64,000 nt of DNA from Oscarella lobularis (GCF_947507565.1 NC_089180.1:3348001-3412000); one strand, 5' to 3'. Shown: positions 30,989-42,297, numbered from the stretch's first letter. Program-made: numbers and translations. The notes: generated from the sequence alone by a model not told the origin.

Positions 30989-33235
30989 TCACACAGCCGT
31001 TTCGAACGGCATTTGGCGAATTTTCGGTTGAAAAACTTTACGCGCGATATCCGTCCTGTTTTCTTTCATTAGAGCTTCACATAAACGCCCAACCGTGGCT
31101 GTGTCATACTGGCTTTGGGTCCAACTCGTTAGCATTTGGTATGCTCGTTCACTCGAACTTGTCTCGTCGTTTTTAATACGCTCTATTACTTCATCGGCTA
31201 CACCAAGCCAACATTTTCCACTGATCGTTTGAGAGGCGTTTAGATACGTCTAATAGTTCTGACGATTTTGGCATCCGTTTTATGCTTACCAATTTTGAGT
31301 CTAAATGCCTTTTCCCAATATCACTACCAGGATGCTGAGCAGAAGCAGTGTGAGATGCTGAGGCGGAACGATCACAGGCGCGAACCCCAAAAGCTGTAAA
31401 GAAAAGTCCGCCTTGTAAAGTTCCTTTCCCTGAACTGAATTTTCTTACAAAAAGAGTCTTTTCTTCCCATCTTCTCTGTATCAATATCATCTTCATCATC
31501 ATCATCATTTCGTAATTGAACAGAAGCAGGCTCTGAAACTGCGTCTGTTGCAACAGAAGACGGTTCCAGGTATCATAGTTTATAGTGTATCGTAGGACCG
31601 CACCTGTTTTTCTCCTTCTTAAACTAGAAGGCTTCAAATGAGAAAAATCAGAATCGCTGCTTCTAAATTTTTTTACTGTTATTAGAAAAAGCAAGAAAGC
31701 AGCTTCTAAGTGACCAACCTGTAGTCGGACGATGCTTCACTTTCTAGCCAAAATGACACATCGTCCTCGCTCAACAACTTTTCAGAAATTAGAAAAGATT
31801 CGAAGTATTTGTAGGTGATTGTAACTGGTTGAACGCAAGCAATTCTTTTCGGCACTTGATGGTGCAGTTTCTTTGCAGATAACGAAAATCTTCGCCCTCC
31901 ACAACGTGGCGAAGTACGTTAAACTGTCTCTTTGAACGTAACGAAAAATTTGACGTTGAATCTTCATTGCTTAGAGAAAATTCAAGCCTTTGCCTACACA
32001 TAAAGGAAGGCACTCGGCAGTGAAAGGGGCTACTGTCAACAAATGTAAATCCAATCGTTTTTAGTTTTTTTTCAATATTTTTTAGATTTTCTTGACAACT
32101 ACATGAAATGGTAATTCTTATATCCCATTTTCGTTCACCTGCAGAGACGTCTTTTAGACGAACAAAAAAAACAAATAGTAATCCCAAAGCCATTGAACTG
32201 GACAATGCAACAGTGACGACAAGAGGAAAGGGTAGACAGTTCTAAACAGTCGTCTCGCAAGTGAAAGTCCATGATGCCTTTGTGCGAAGCAAGACGACGT
32301 GCAAGTCCAAGGCATCCAATAAAATCGTATCTTTCTGACGGGTCTGTGCCTTCCCCGTAGAACAAACCATAATGAGCCTCAATACGCTGATCGACATCAA
32401 GTGTATGATGCTTCAATTCGTATCTAAGTATCACTGGCTTTGCAAACTCCGTTTTATGGGGTAAGAGCTCAATAAGACCAACGTAAGCTTCTCTACCCTC
32501 AATGTTCACAGTTTCTTCTGAAAGAAAGAGAGAAAGCCTAACCCCTAATGATGAAGCCGTTGTTAGTGCTCCCGGCGGAATCGTTAATAAAAGACCATAC
32601 GATGGCAGTGCTACCTCCGCTTACGTCAATTCGACTGGATACCTTGCCCTTCTGGATGCAAGTCACAAGCTGTTCACTTACGTACAAGTCTATACTTCCG
32701 GGAGACGGTTCTATTAGAGCCTGTGTCGCAGTGCACGCTTCTAATTCATCGCTAAAAGAACTGACGTTAAAAACAAAAAGGCATTATAATCCTTACTTCC
32801 ATAAGTCGCTCACTGATGATATTGATGAAAAAGCTTCACGATCTACGAACATAACAGTAAAACAGAAAAAGACACCCCCAATCTTTTCTGACCTTTGCCA
32901 ACACAACTATCTGCTTCAAAATGGTTTAAGATTGCCACCAGCGTACGATCGTCGCACGCTGTTGATCTGTCAATACTGTGGCCTACTGTCGCTAGAGCCG
33001 CATGAACTGGAGATAATTCAATGCTGTTTGAACTTTTCGCACTAAATGTCGACTTCTGTTCAGTCTGAAGCTCAGCACTCGTCGAGCTTTTGACATTGCT
33101 TGTAGGATTACACATAGTCTCAAATGTATTACGAGTCTTTTCCCAACGTTCACGGTCTTCCAGAATATCAGTTATTTCATCCAACATTGTCGCAACATCT
33201 ACGCAACAAAACAGCAATATGGCAAAACGTTTCAA
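30989..33235 (-). CDS. ZU5 - UPA-like - DEATH domain protein, multi-exon, two frame breaks
   Basis: Minus-strand order: a possible N-terminus at 33235; the ZU5 domain at about 32660-32395 (GKVSSRIDVSGG, then LPSYGLLLTIPPGAL, later LIELLPHKTEFAKPVILRYE); a UPA-like region at about 32130-31790 (KWDIRITISCSCQENLKN, TIGFTFVDSSPFHC); an acidic linker near 31490; and a DEATH domain at about 31270-31000 (LLDVSKRLSNDQWKML, LGVADEVIERIKNDETSSSE, YDTATVGRLCEALMKENRTD), ending with stop at 30989. ZU5-UPA-DEATH is the intracellular architecture of UNC5 receptors and, with modification, PIDD; such proteins relay apoptosis or immune signals through DEATH pairing. Frames change inside the ZU5 (about 32612) and DEATH (about 31207) domains without evident introns, so it is either a recent pseudogene or carries assembly indels. 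Exon borders and start are uncertain. Confidence 0.65.
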
Positions 33236-33312
33236 TACAAAATAGCCAACTGAGGGAGAACAGGCTGAATGCTCTCAGTTAGTCAAGCAAGCCCTTTGCA
33301 CGTTGCTGCAAA

Positions 33313-35240
33313 CTATAAAGATTCCCGACAAAAACGTTTGGTGTCGTCCTTCTTATCTCGCATCACCACCGGACTGGCCCACGGGGACTTCGACTCGCAT
33401 ATCACCCCGTTATCCAGCATGCTTTGGATCTGCCGATCCGCCTCATCTCGTTCGTCAGGGCCCATCCGATACGGCTGTTGATTAACAGGTGGGTTGTCTC
33501 CAGTATCGATTTCATGCGTCACCGCCGCCATTCTTCTCATGTCGTGGGGACCCGAGGAAAAGGTATCGGAATAACGGTCTATCATCTCTTTGACCTGTTC
33601 CGTCTGGCGCTCATCCACTGCTGGTGAGATAGCGACCTTCTCGCTCGGCTTCCAGGCTTCGGCGTTCGAACCGCTCCCTCTTGCTCTTTGGTCTGGCTCA
33701 ACCCCGTCGGTTATCGCTGGCGTTCGTCCCAACGAAGTTACGGCCAACACTCTACCTACGGTTTGTCCTTTGTTAACGCTCTCCGTCTCCGGTTCGGTCG
33801 AGAAGGCACTGAACAACGGCGCCGTGTGAGCTTTTCCTTGCGCATCGGTCAACGTCACAGTTTCTCCTTTGAAACTGATATCTGCCCCAGTTCGCCACAT
33901 GAAATCGCATCCGAGCAGAACGGAGAAAAGCAGTCCGTCGGTGACGACGAAGAGCTGTTGCGTGCTCATTTCGCCGACGCGCATCGTCACCTCCACGCAG
34001 CCGGTCATGGTCAAGGCATTTCCATCGGCTGCGTACAAGGCGAGCGTTGGTGCGGCTCTGAGTCGTAGTTCCTCGCCTGCTTCTTCCATTTGGACGCTTA
34101 GCTGACGGACGAAGTCGCCGGACATCAGTGACACCTTTGCCCCGGTGACAAATAAGCAAGTAACCGGCGGCGCACCTTCTATTCGCACAGGATACGTTGG
34201 TAAGTCAGAGCGGCCAAATTCGGCAAAAGGGTTATCATTCTTAGCCTGCACGGCATTGACTCCAGGCCGGGTCGAGTTGGCGAGGGTTTCTCCACAAGTG
34301 AGGGGCGGTCGCGCAGAGGGCGGTCCCGTTGAAGGAGTTCTTCCGGAGAATGGTTGTCCCGCGCTGGGATAATTCGACGCTCTCCGGCAATGCACTGCTT
34401 TGTGACCCCAGCGTCCGCAGTTTCTGCAATTTCCCGGAAAGTAAGCCGACTGTTCCATAGGGCGTGGCCGTTGATAAGAGTTGTCGTCACGTCGCCACCT
34501 CCTTGAGAGACTTTGCTGCACTTCGCTCGTCGCCAAAGACAGTCGCTTGTTCTCTTGAACGATTTTGGAAAGGCGCTGCACTTCGGCAGCGAGTTGCTTT
34601 ACCTGCGCCGCCATTCCAGGTTGATTAGTCTCTTCATCTGTCCTTCCGGTCTCACGCTGTCTCTCGTTCTGGGGCGTCGTCATGGCTATCGCAGCGGGAT
34701 GGGAGGCGTAAACCTCTCCCAGCGGGTGCGGTCTCTTGAGAAGGGCTTTCCAGACGACTTCGGCTTTCTCCGCGGCCTGATTTGCATCAGTTAGTGTGGC
34801 AATTGGCTCCGCGCGTATCAAGTCGGGCTGGAATTCCGGTTGTAGTCCATGCTTGAACCATACGATCAACATGCGCTGAGAAACACGCCCGCCGTCTGCG
34901 TCAGCTTGTTCGGCTTGAACGAGACTTGTCGACATGAGTCGGAAGCGAGAAATATAGTCCTTCATCGCCTCTTGTGTCGCCTGCTTGATGTTCATCAAGC
35001 GCGTCGTCCAGAAGTCGACGGGTCGCTTTGGTCCGTAGGTCGTCCTCATATATCGCTCAAACTCCGCCCATCCGACGCGTGCGGTGCGCGTTATTACTTC
35101 GAATGCCGCGTATTCGCGCCTCACCCCAGGGCCCAACGCTGCAACGGCCTCGCATAGCTTCGTCGCTTCATCCCATTGTTGGAGCGCCGCTAGATCCTCG
35201 AGATGCAGGAACCACGAGTCAACCTCATCTGGAGGCGTTC
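33313..35240 (-). pseudogene. Ty3/Gypsy-type gag-pol remnant
   Basis: The minus strand reads gag (from about PPDEVDSWFLHLED, with AEFERYMRTTYG and WFKHGLQPEFQ), a zinc knuckle C-R-N-C-G-R-W-G-H-K-A-V-H-C (34389-34430), the aspartic protease region (CLFVTGAKVSLMS, VLLGCDFMWRTGADISF) and the beginning of reverse transcriptase (NQQPYRMGPDERDE, VICESKSPWASPVV). In the protease the active-site Asp of D-T-G is Val (codon at 34147-34149), a one-base change. The frame shifts right after RDKKD (about 33335), where the reverse transcriptase should continue, and nothing further is found. The open frame extends to 35481, but residues upstream of about 35240 derive from the adjacent DIRS sequence in another frame. 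Gag is truncated at its N-terminus. Confidence 0.88.
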
Positions 35241-36035
35241 CAGCTTGCGCGCGGGCAGGCGGAGGCACCCGGCCACTGAGTCGAGCTCGATGCCCAGGAA
35301 GGTGAGGACGGGAACCGGGCCCTTCACCTTGTCGGTTGCGACGGGGACCCCGAGCCGTGCGCAGGTGAGAAGCGCCAACGACAGGTCGGCGTAGCAAGAC
35401 CGCTCGTGCGCTCGGCCCGCAAAGAAAAAGTCGTCCAAGTAGTGGAGACCAAACGTCAGCCCGTTGTCGTACATTGCCCAAAGTAGCGCGTCGGCTACCG
35501 CAGAGAAGATCTTGGGCGCGGAGCGTAATACAAACCGGAGCGCCGTGTCGAGATAGACCCCATCCCGCCAGGTCATGCCGAGCAAGTGGTGGTCGTCTGG
35601 GTGCACAGGGACCACCCGGTAAGCGCTCTTCAGATCAACCTTCGCCATAAGTGCGCCCCGGCCCAGGCGAACTAAGGCGCGAACGGCGAGCTCCACCCGC
35701 GCATAGCGGATGGAACTTAGCTCGGGTGAGATACCCGTGTTAACGCTGGCGCAGAGGGGAGCCGACAGATCAAGAATGAGTCGCCAGCGGCCTGGCTTGC
35801 CGCTCTTGGGAATAACGCCAAACGGGCTGGTATGGACCGTCTGTGCGACAGCCGCGCAAAGAGGGCCTACCACCCGGCCGCGGGCCACCTCCTCCTCGAG
35901 ATAGGCGTCGACCTCGCGTGGATGAGCCGCGGCCGAAGCCAAATTGCGCCGACTGCGCCCGCGCAGAAAAGGTCCAGGAGTTCCGCGCGCGGGACCGCTA
36001 GGAAGAGGCCAAAACTCAGAACTAGGCAACGCCAT
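35241..36035 (-). pseudogene. DIRS-type reverse transcriptase fragment
   Basis: The minus-strand frame gives SPFGVIPKSGKPGRWRLILD, LSSIRYARVELAVRALV, AKVDLKSAYRVVPVHPDDHH (first catalytic Asp), then RSAPKIFSAVADALLW and the active-site box HYLDDFFFAG (about 35429-35446), followed by LTFLGIELDS. The S-P-F-G-V-I-P-K start and V-D-I/L-x-S-A-Y-R with R-S-A-P-K-I-F are typical of tyrosine-recombinase (DIRS/Ngaro) retroelements. The polymerase core is open from 36035 to about 35240 and then abuts Ty3/Gypsy gag; RNase H and recombinase parts are gone. Sequence is clearly GC-richer than its surroundings, like the DIRS-type gag at 37.4-38.3 kb. Confidence 0.82.
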
Positions 36036-36057
36036 ATATTAAGGGACGACTAAACAA

Positions 36058-36915
36058 ACTATACCCCTTGCGCGTTCTCTGCAACACCTGACCTCACAAG
36101 ACACGAGCAATCCTTTGGTGAAGGCGCTTGCTGAAAACCTGCGAGGGCGTTTTACGAATATTGAAAAATGTCATCTTCTAGTGATCGTAACGCTGCTCGA
36201 CCCTCGATTCAAAAAAGTCGCCTTCACTGATGCTACTGCCGCTCAGACTGGAGAGCAATGGATCATTCCCGAAATGGCAGCATATTCAGATACAGTGCAA
36301 AGGGATGGTCATGCAAGCGAAGAGCCAGCGGATCCGATCGTCACTGAAGAGAATGATAGAGACGACGGAGGACTATGGGATCTAATAGATAGAGGAGCAG
36401 CAAAGGTTTCGATGCAGCCCCGTCAAATAGTCGCTGCAGCACAGAGAAAAGCTGAGGTGGCACAGTTTTTTCAACGCCCTTTGTTGAATCGCCACGAAAA
36501 TCCTCTCGTCTGGTGGAAAGAAAATCAGTTGTCCTTTCCCGACCTCTGCAAAATTGCAAAACGTCAGTTCCGTCAGAACGACTGTTTCAAAAGCCGGAGA
36601 GCTTGTTTCGGCGCGTCGGAAGCGGCTAAGTCCCAAGAACGTCGATAAACTCCTCTTCCTCAACCAAAACCTGTAGCCAAAACTATGTCTAACTGATTTT
36701 TATATCGCAGTAGGTGTAATGTCGTAGTAGTGACTGTTGTCATAGATCTCGTCTAACAGTAGCTATGGTGTAGTTTTGTTGTCCAATAAAGCGCGTCCCG
36801 ACGCAACAAAATATCGTATCGAAAAGTATCGAAACGACCGATACTTTAGAGTATTGTACTCGGTATTGGATCGTCCTTAAATTAGAGGTATCGCCCATCC
36901 TGGACCAGGACATAT
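36058..36915 (+). pseudogene. hAT transposase C-terminal remnant with 3' end
   Basis: The plus frame to 36648 carries LVIVTLLDPRFKKVAFTDAT and, near the end, NPLVWWKENQLSFPDLCKIA. Read one frame over from about 36565, it continues as KAGELVSARRKRLSPKNVDK and LLFLNQNL, then stop at 36676. LDPRFK...PL.WW..N...FP.L...A...FS.AG......R..L.P.NVD.LLFLN is the hAT C-terminal dimerisation region. One frameshift separates the two parts. Downstream the sequence ends at about 36896-36910 with GTATCGCCCATCCTG, whose complement GATGGGCGATAC also marks the end of the hAT remnant at 54528, so it is probably the terminal repeat. The 5' two-thirds are missing. Confidence 0.82.
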
Positions 36916-37435
36916 GTCTAGCAATGGCATCTAGCAGGGCCGACTTACATCTAGTCTGTGGTGTTTTCAACATTCCACGGCTTATCGGTCAAGACAGCTG
37001 CAAAAATCATATTAAGGCAATTGCTCAAGCCTCGGCAACAGTGTTTGAGGAGTCTTCTTCCAACGCCGTTTAAGAGTACCGCAAATCTCAAAACGCACAC
37101 GAAGGCGAAGTCATTGATGCTACTGTCTCTACGACGGCATCTGGGCAAAACAAGGACATTCTTCGTCTTAGGGTTTGAAAGCCGCGGTTTTGAACGGCTT
37201 TGTTGTCGACTTTCAGCTTTTGTGTAGCTACTGCAGAAGCTGCCTAAAGAATACTGTTATGCAAAGATGTATTTCAGCTGCTGAAGTGGCCTAAAGAAAC
37301 ACTTAATGACGTCACAGGCGAAAAAGTCAATATGCTGTGTAAGTCCTGCCCGGACGCGTCGTTTGCCGCCTACATCGTGCGCGACCTCACTGAGGGGGCA
37401 TTGGCTACAATTACCAACAGCCCGCTTCTGGGCCG
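36916..37435. other. No separate gene identified
   Basis: Short frames only. From about 37320 the sequence rises in GC and probably belongs to the gag-like element that follows (KSCPDASFAAYIVRDLTEGA in another frame). Confidence 0.4.
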
Positions 37436-38275
37436 TTGGCGGCCTCGGCCAGTGCGCAACCGTTTATCCTCAGGCAAGGATTTGCGCCGGTGCCGGCGCG
37501 AACGGCGACTAAATGTCAGAGCGGCGCCTTCATCGAGCTGGAGGAGTTTCTGCCCGACAATTTGCAACTCCTGCGCCAGCTCGAGGACCATCCTGAGCTG
37601 AAGGGGGACTTCGCCGGGCGCACAAAGCTCCGTGTGATCAAGACGCCGCGAACGTGGGCGTCTTGCTTCGCCACGTATGCGGCCATCGTGGCGGCCTCGG
37701 CGCCGGCTCGCGCCCAGGCGCTGTTTGCGTACATGCGCGTTATCCTCCGGCTGTCGGGGGCTCACCCGCAGAGGTGGCTCCCGTACGACAAGCTTTTCCG
37801 CCAGCAGGCGGAGGCCGACCCGTCCTGCGACTGGACACGCCTCGACTCCGACCTCCTCGCCGCAGTTTTGTCAGCTAACGAAACGCAGCCGCCGACATGC
37901 GAGCATTGCCGCGAGGTGGATCACAGCACGGAGGAATGCAGCCTCTTCGTGCTGCAGCCAGGCCGCGCCTTGGTCGCCGTGGCTTCGGCCGCCGCCGCCG
38001 CTCCGCCGCCGACGCCGCTCACGCGCCCGTCCAACAGCAACCGCCGCACATCGGTCGGCAATCCGCCTCCCGTCTGCCGCAACTTCAACTTCAGCGACAA
38101 GGAGGGCTGCACCAGGCGGGGCTGCACCTACCGCCACTGCTGCCTACTCTGCGGGGGGCCTCACAAGATCCCCTCTTGCCCGGATAACCCGGATCGCGAG
38201 CCCGCCGGCTCCCTCGCGGAGACAACGCCCCGTGGACGCGGCGGCTCACTTCGTCTGCTGCCCCGCGAGCCATAG
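37436..38275 (+). CDS. DIRS-type gag-like protein with CCCH/knuckle-like C-terminus
   Basis: This 279-residue frame begins with a helical gag-like part (FILRQGFAPVPARTATK, FIELEEFLPDNLQLLRQLED, TWASCFATYAAIVAASAPAR, WLPYDKLFRQQAEADPSCDW). It then has a short C-x2-C (CEHC..H) segment at about residue 155, an Ala/Pro-rich linker, and a Cys/His cluster CRNFNFSDKEGCTRRGCTYR-HCCLLCGGPHKIPSC near the C-terminus. That cluster, CCCH finger followed by C-x2-C-x3-H-x4-C, is typical (from memory) of the first ORF of DIRS-like retroelements in marine invertebrates, where it packages RNA. The start is uncertain: an upstream frame at 37332 could be joined by a shift. No DIRS polymerase follows. The high GC content matches the reverse transcriptase fragment at 35.2-36.0 kb. 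Confidence 0.6.
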   Translation: MAASASAQPFILRQGFAPVPARTATKCQSGAFIELEEFLPDNLQLLRQLEDHPELKGDFAGRTKLRVIKTPRTWASCFATYAAIVAASAPARAQALFAYMRVILRLSGAHPQRWLPYDKLFRQQAEADPSCDWTRLDSDLLAAVLSANETQPPTCEHCREVDHSTEECSLFVLQPGRALVAVASAAAAAPPPTPLTRPSNSNRRTSVGNPPPVCRNFNFSDKEGCTRRGCTYRHCCLLCGGPHKIPSCPDNPDREPAGSLAETTPRGRGGSLRLLPREP

Positions 38276-38414
38276 CTGGCCCGGCGGGCCTCACGCGTTG
38301 ACTTCTGCCCCTACTGGTGGCGCGTGTGTGCTGTACTGTGCTGTACTCTGGTGGGGACCTCCGCATGCTTGCTTGTAGGATGCGCTCGGCGACGGCTGGG
38401 CTGTTTGGTGTTAT

Positions 38415-38590
38415 CGTCTTGTGTTGAGGAAGAACGAGGGAGAGGGCGTCCACGGATCTTCGATAGCGGGGACGACATTTTACAGCTTCGATGCTTCTTT
38501 GGACAGTGGAAGAACGTTGCATCACTGATCTGGGAATCTCAGTACGGACACTGATGAGAAGGCGGCAAGAGCAAGGACTGCCACAAGCTG
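38415..38590 (+). pseudogene. Helix-turn-helix fragment (GRPR...LGISVRTL type)
   Basis: One frame gives EERGRGRPRIFDSGDDILQL and, after a shift, another gives RCITDLGISVRTLMRRRQEQ then GLPQAED. Together they resemble the HTH leader of an rve-integrase-like protein family common in animals (GRPR...L..LGF...I...LGVS..TL.RR..E.GL). No integrase core follows. Short and frameshifted. Confidence 0.4.
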
Positions 38591-38596
38591 AAGATA

Positions 38597-38836
38597 AACA
38601 TACAAATTGAACCTACTTTGTGAACAAAATACGACTTACGAGATGAAATGTCAGCTTGAATTGACAAATTCTTTAAATCCAATTTCAATTTCGAAATGCG
38701 ACGATTCTTTTCAAGCTCTAGTTGACGGTACTTCTCTTTCCATTTTCTATTAGCTTCTAATGCTTCTCCTAAACATACAAATTGAACCTACTTTGTAAAC
38801 AAAATACTACTTACGAAGAAGAAATGAAATGTCAAT
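38597..38836 (+). repeat. Pair of about 60-bp direct repeats
   Basis: ACATACAAATTGAACCTACT-TTGT is repeated with its flank (AACAAAATAC-ACTTACGA...GAAATGTCA) at about 38597-38650 and 38772-38836, 175 bp apart. Confidence 0.85.
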
Positions 38837-38839
38837 TAG

Positions 38840-39692
38840 CTCTATTAGTATCGACTTCTTCACGACACATCCCTGTTCTTCGACAATTTCATCGTAAACA
38901 GTCAGCGTGTCTTTTTCCTCTTTCAACTTTTTAGCTAGGGCGATTTTCATGCTGGCTGAGGCTTCTGTACGGTTTCTGGGAAAATGAAGATCTGCGAGGG
39001 CAAGGGACAATTTCATGCTCTTCATCATCGAACATGTATTGTAATAGAACATGTGGAAGTGCTTTTGTAGATGCCATGTCTATGACTTCGTAAAGTCGAC
39101 GTTTGAAATCGTTGTGACAACTGTGAACCCAGTAAGTCACCTTTACGTCATAGTGTCCTTGCCTGCATTCAGAAGGACGAACAGGCAGGCGTTTTATAAT
39201 CAATTCATTCCCAGTCCTTTGTCTGCCGTTGCAAAAAAAGTACCGGTGCTGCACTCGTTTGTTCTTAAAAGTGCCAAGATCGTCGGCTTTGATGTCTTGT
39301 GGGTGCCGCAATTTGCAAGTATCCACTAGAAACGTTGCCTTCATCTTTTAGCCAACCGGATGGTCTGTGCATACATCCGAGCTATGCTTTCGACTCACGC
39401 CGCTTATCAATTGCAGAGCCTCCTCCGGAATGAACCCTTTTTTGACATATGCAAACACTGGAATCTTCTTGTTCTTTCTGTAATAAAGTGCAAAGTTAGT
39501 TTGGCATGTTTGCTGACAAGTGCCGTTATATAACCTTCTGGATGTGGGTTGAATGGACTCGCCGTCGCTATCACTTAACCTCGAAGGCAGATTCAATAGA
39601 TGAAAAGACAAACGCTTCATTTGTGAACGCCTCTGCTTTTTGGTGGTGAGGACAGGCTGAAGAGCGTCGTAATGATTTAAATAATGAACCAC
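38840..39692 (-). pseudogene. Unrecognised protein remnant, probably transposon-derived
   Basis: On the minus strand, frames join as RKNKKIPVFAYVKKGFIPEE (about 39470), HPQDIKADDLGTFKNKRVQH (about 39290), CRQGHYDVKVTYWVHSCHND (about 39150), then MKLSLALADLHFPRNRTEAS and DTLTVYDEIVEEQGCVVKKS (about 38900). The run of conserved-looking Cys/His and the final 'VY.EIVEE.G' reminded me of FLYWCH/MULE-type element proteins, but this is not secure. Frameshifts occur near 39345 and 39000. No known catalytic motif is visible. Confidence 0.4.
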
Positions 39693-40935
39693 TTAGCATT
39701 GACACATCTGCCATTGTTGGCAGTGATATCTTCTGCCAGCCTAATGATCTAAATTAGCAATTAATTTGACCATACCCTGCCGGTCATTCTAAAATACCTC
39801 TCGACGAGTTCTGGAAAATCCTATCTTCGAGCACCCAATGATAAATTCAGACAACGTTTCTTCTTCCTGCTCGAAAAGATAGCGTTTGGGGCCTCTCTGC
39901 TCCCCCACTTTGACTTTCCCTGAGGAATAATTATGAAGCGTCGTTATTGGTATTTCGAATCTTCTCGCAGATTCACGAAGAGATCAACCTTTCTCCATCT
40001 CGCTAAGAGCTTCTTCGACGAGAGCGCGTCCTCCGTTGCTGCTCCAAACGACCCGCAAGCGCGGGAGGTCGCCCAACGGTCGCGCCGGATCGTCACGACG
40101 AGCGGGAAGACACTGAGGCTTCCTGTACGCTTTGTTACGAATGTCAACAAAGCTTCGATACATGCTGGCTCGCGTCGATCCCTGTTGTATGCTCGAGTCC
40201 GCCTTTTTCGCCGTCTAAGAGCGCGCTACGGTGTCCCGTAATAGATGATGTCACTTCCGTTCCTTCAAGCGATAGTCAGCCCAAACTGCGGCAGCAAGAA
40301 AATTACTTTTTGAGAGTAAGATAGAGGAAGAACAGAGCTTTCGAATGAGCCATAGCACGCTGAAATCGGTTAAGGCATCTCGGAGAACGAGAGTCCGTTC
40401 CTACATACGTACGGGTGTTTCATAATGCCTGAGGCGTACCCCCTTCCACATTACGGCCTATTGCTTAGCGCCTACTCGACCAAGACCGCTGATACTACAC
40501 ATGCATATTTGCGACGAAAGGTGTACGTATTTATTCGTGCAAAAGATTCTGTACGAACTCTCTTTGTTTTTTCGGAATAGGCGTTCCATAGTACATGTCG
40601 TTCCATATTTGATACGGGACTCTACTCCATATAACGAGAGATCTCACGCCAATCGGTAAAACGACATTATACAGTACATTGTATAACTTTATGCAAGTGA
40701 ACTCAAACGGGCGACGATGGGCGTGTCACCACGCCACCTGTTTGACCGACTCGCTCGCACTACTGTTCCTCTACGTACGACAGCAGATTGTCCAGCGATC
40801 GATGTCCGTCGTCAATACAATAAATTTTGTTTATAACGATATTACTATATACATCGATTGACTGATTGAACAGCAACCCTGAAACTACCTATTAAGGATC
40901 TAAACTGTAGAAGCCACCCCTGTTTCACGCTACGG
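39693..40935. other. No gene identified
   Basis: Open frames such as 39933-40241 lack motifs, and codon use there gives no support. Nothing else stands out. Confidence 0.4.
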
Positions 40936-40939
40936 TCTC

Positions 40940-41164
40940 TTGCCAATTTCTCAACACTTGCAAGTCTTTGTTATCGACGGTTTTCGCGAAATGCAAGACG
41001 CTTTCGACAAAAAATTTTTTTGGAAGAACTTTTTTGGAATCGGTCTTGGTAAAAATGGGCCGAAAAAATTCCATCAAGACATGATTTTTGAGAAAAATCC
41101 GGTAATGTACATAATGGGCTGCCCTGGTCACATTGTGCATAATACCGCAGGCAGCATGCAGTGA
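40940..41164 (+). pseudogene. hAT-related domain fragment (GCPGHIVHNTAG motif)
   Basis: The plus frame encodes FGIGLGKNGPKKFHQDMIFE then KNPVMYIMGCPGHIVHNTAG. The pattern N-x-V/I-x-x-x-GCPCHIIHNTA is typical of hAT-derived proteins around the second catalytic Asp/Cys-His region (here Cys to Gly in CPG). Upstream FVIDGFREMQDAFDKKFF may belong to it. Only about 75 residues remain before a stop. Confidence 0.5.
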
Positions 41165-41303
41165 ATTAGAAATTGTTGGTGTTAATATTTTGATAAAAAT
41201 GGTATGCACTAATATTTCGTTCATGCAGATCTCTGGTTTTAGCGCTTAATATCTCGTTGTCTATCTTTCTACTGGTTTGACAAAAGCACGAAGAGAAAGG
41301 CGT

Positions 41304-41597
41304 TACTGTCCCAATACTGCATCTTCTGTGATACCGATGTACGAAATGGCTAAGTAGAACAAATGTTGCAAGTTTTGTAGCAACTGTGTGGCGTTGCAAG
41401 ATCAGTACTGTAACCCTGTCTATTTATAGTGCGTTTTGAAAGTTAGGCAAAACTTAGGCAAAATGAATTAATATTTGACTTCCAAAGTTAATAAGCATTA
41501 GTTTTATTGCTTGCGAAATTTTTGAGATTGAAACCAACCTAGCGTTACTGTCCCAATACTGCATCTTCTGTGATACCGATGTACGAAATGGCTAAGC
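41304..41597 (+). repeat. A-B-A duplication: 54-bp repeats flanking a 187-bp segment
   Basis: Segment A (GCGTTACTGTCCCAATACTG through GAAATGGCTAAG) occurs at 41304-41354 and again at about 41543-41597. Between them lies segment B, beginning TAGAACAAATGTTGCAAGTT, which occurs again alone at 43085-43272 with only about two differences. The structure looks like duplicative insertion of B with duplication of the target A. Confidence 0.85.
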
Positions 41598-41934
41598 CTG
41601 GAGAAAGCTGTCACTCGAGTCCCTCAGCAGTTTTGCTCGCTGAGAAGCTATTTTCTCTCAGAAGGTTATAGAGAGACTTGCAGTACTTTATGCTGTAACT
41701 AATGTACATCTCATGCAGATAAACGGAACGTGCGAGTCGATAAGTTGCGACGTGCGTTTCCCAATCCAATGCTTGAAGTTTTCCTTTTTTTATTGAAGCG
41801 AGTCTGCACGCATTTTTATACTTAACAAACTTCTGCAGCGAGATTTTTCCCTGCTGCCATTTCTCTCTACGCAGATTCGCGGATTCTTAAAAAAATTAGC
41901 TGCGAAGTTATTGCTGCATTCTAATATGACGTCC

Positions 41935-42297
41935 TTAGCTCCCCTTTCTATTATTATCCGACGGCCTTCGCTCTCGTTTTTAATAGTATCTGACGGCCTT
42001 TGCTCACCTTTCTATTGGTATCTGACGGCCTTCGCTTTCGTTTCTATTAGTATGTGACGGCCTTCGCTCTCGTTTCTATTATTATCTGACGGCCTTCGCT
42101 CTTATTTCTATTAGTATCTGACAGCCTTCGCTCCTCTTTCTATTAGTATCTGACGGCCTTACAGTAGCTCCCCTTTCTTTTAGTATTTGACGGGCTTCGC
42201 TATCGTTTCTTTTAGTATCTGGTGGCCTTCGCTGCCCTTTCTATTAGTTTCTGACGGCCTTCGCTATCGTTTCTATTAGTAACTGACGGCCATTGAA
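41935..42297. repeat. About 32-bp minisatellite
   Basis: Around 11 units of CTATTAGTATCTGACGGCCT followed by TCGCTCTCGTTT, with point variants and one inserted ACAGTAG. Confidence 0.93.

Noticed and set aside
35241-35481. First 80 codons of the 722-codon Gypsy frame as part of gag
   Set aside because: The same bases encode the conserved DIRS reverse transcriptase in another frame, so these residues are spurious.
37677-38378. Overlapping 233-codon frame, Arg/Ala-rich
   Set aside because: Shadow of the GC-rich gag-like gene; it lacks the Cys/His pattern of the real frame.
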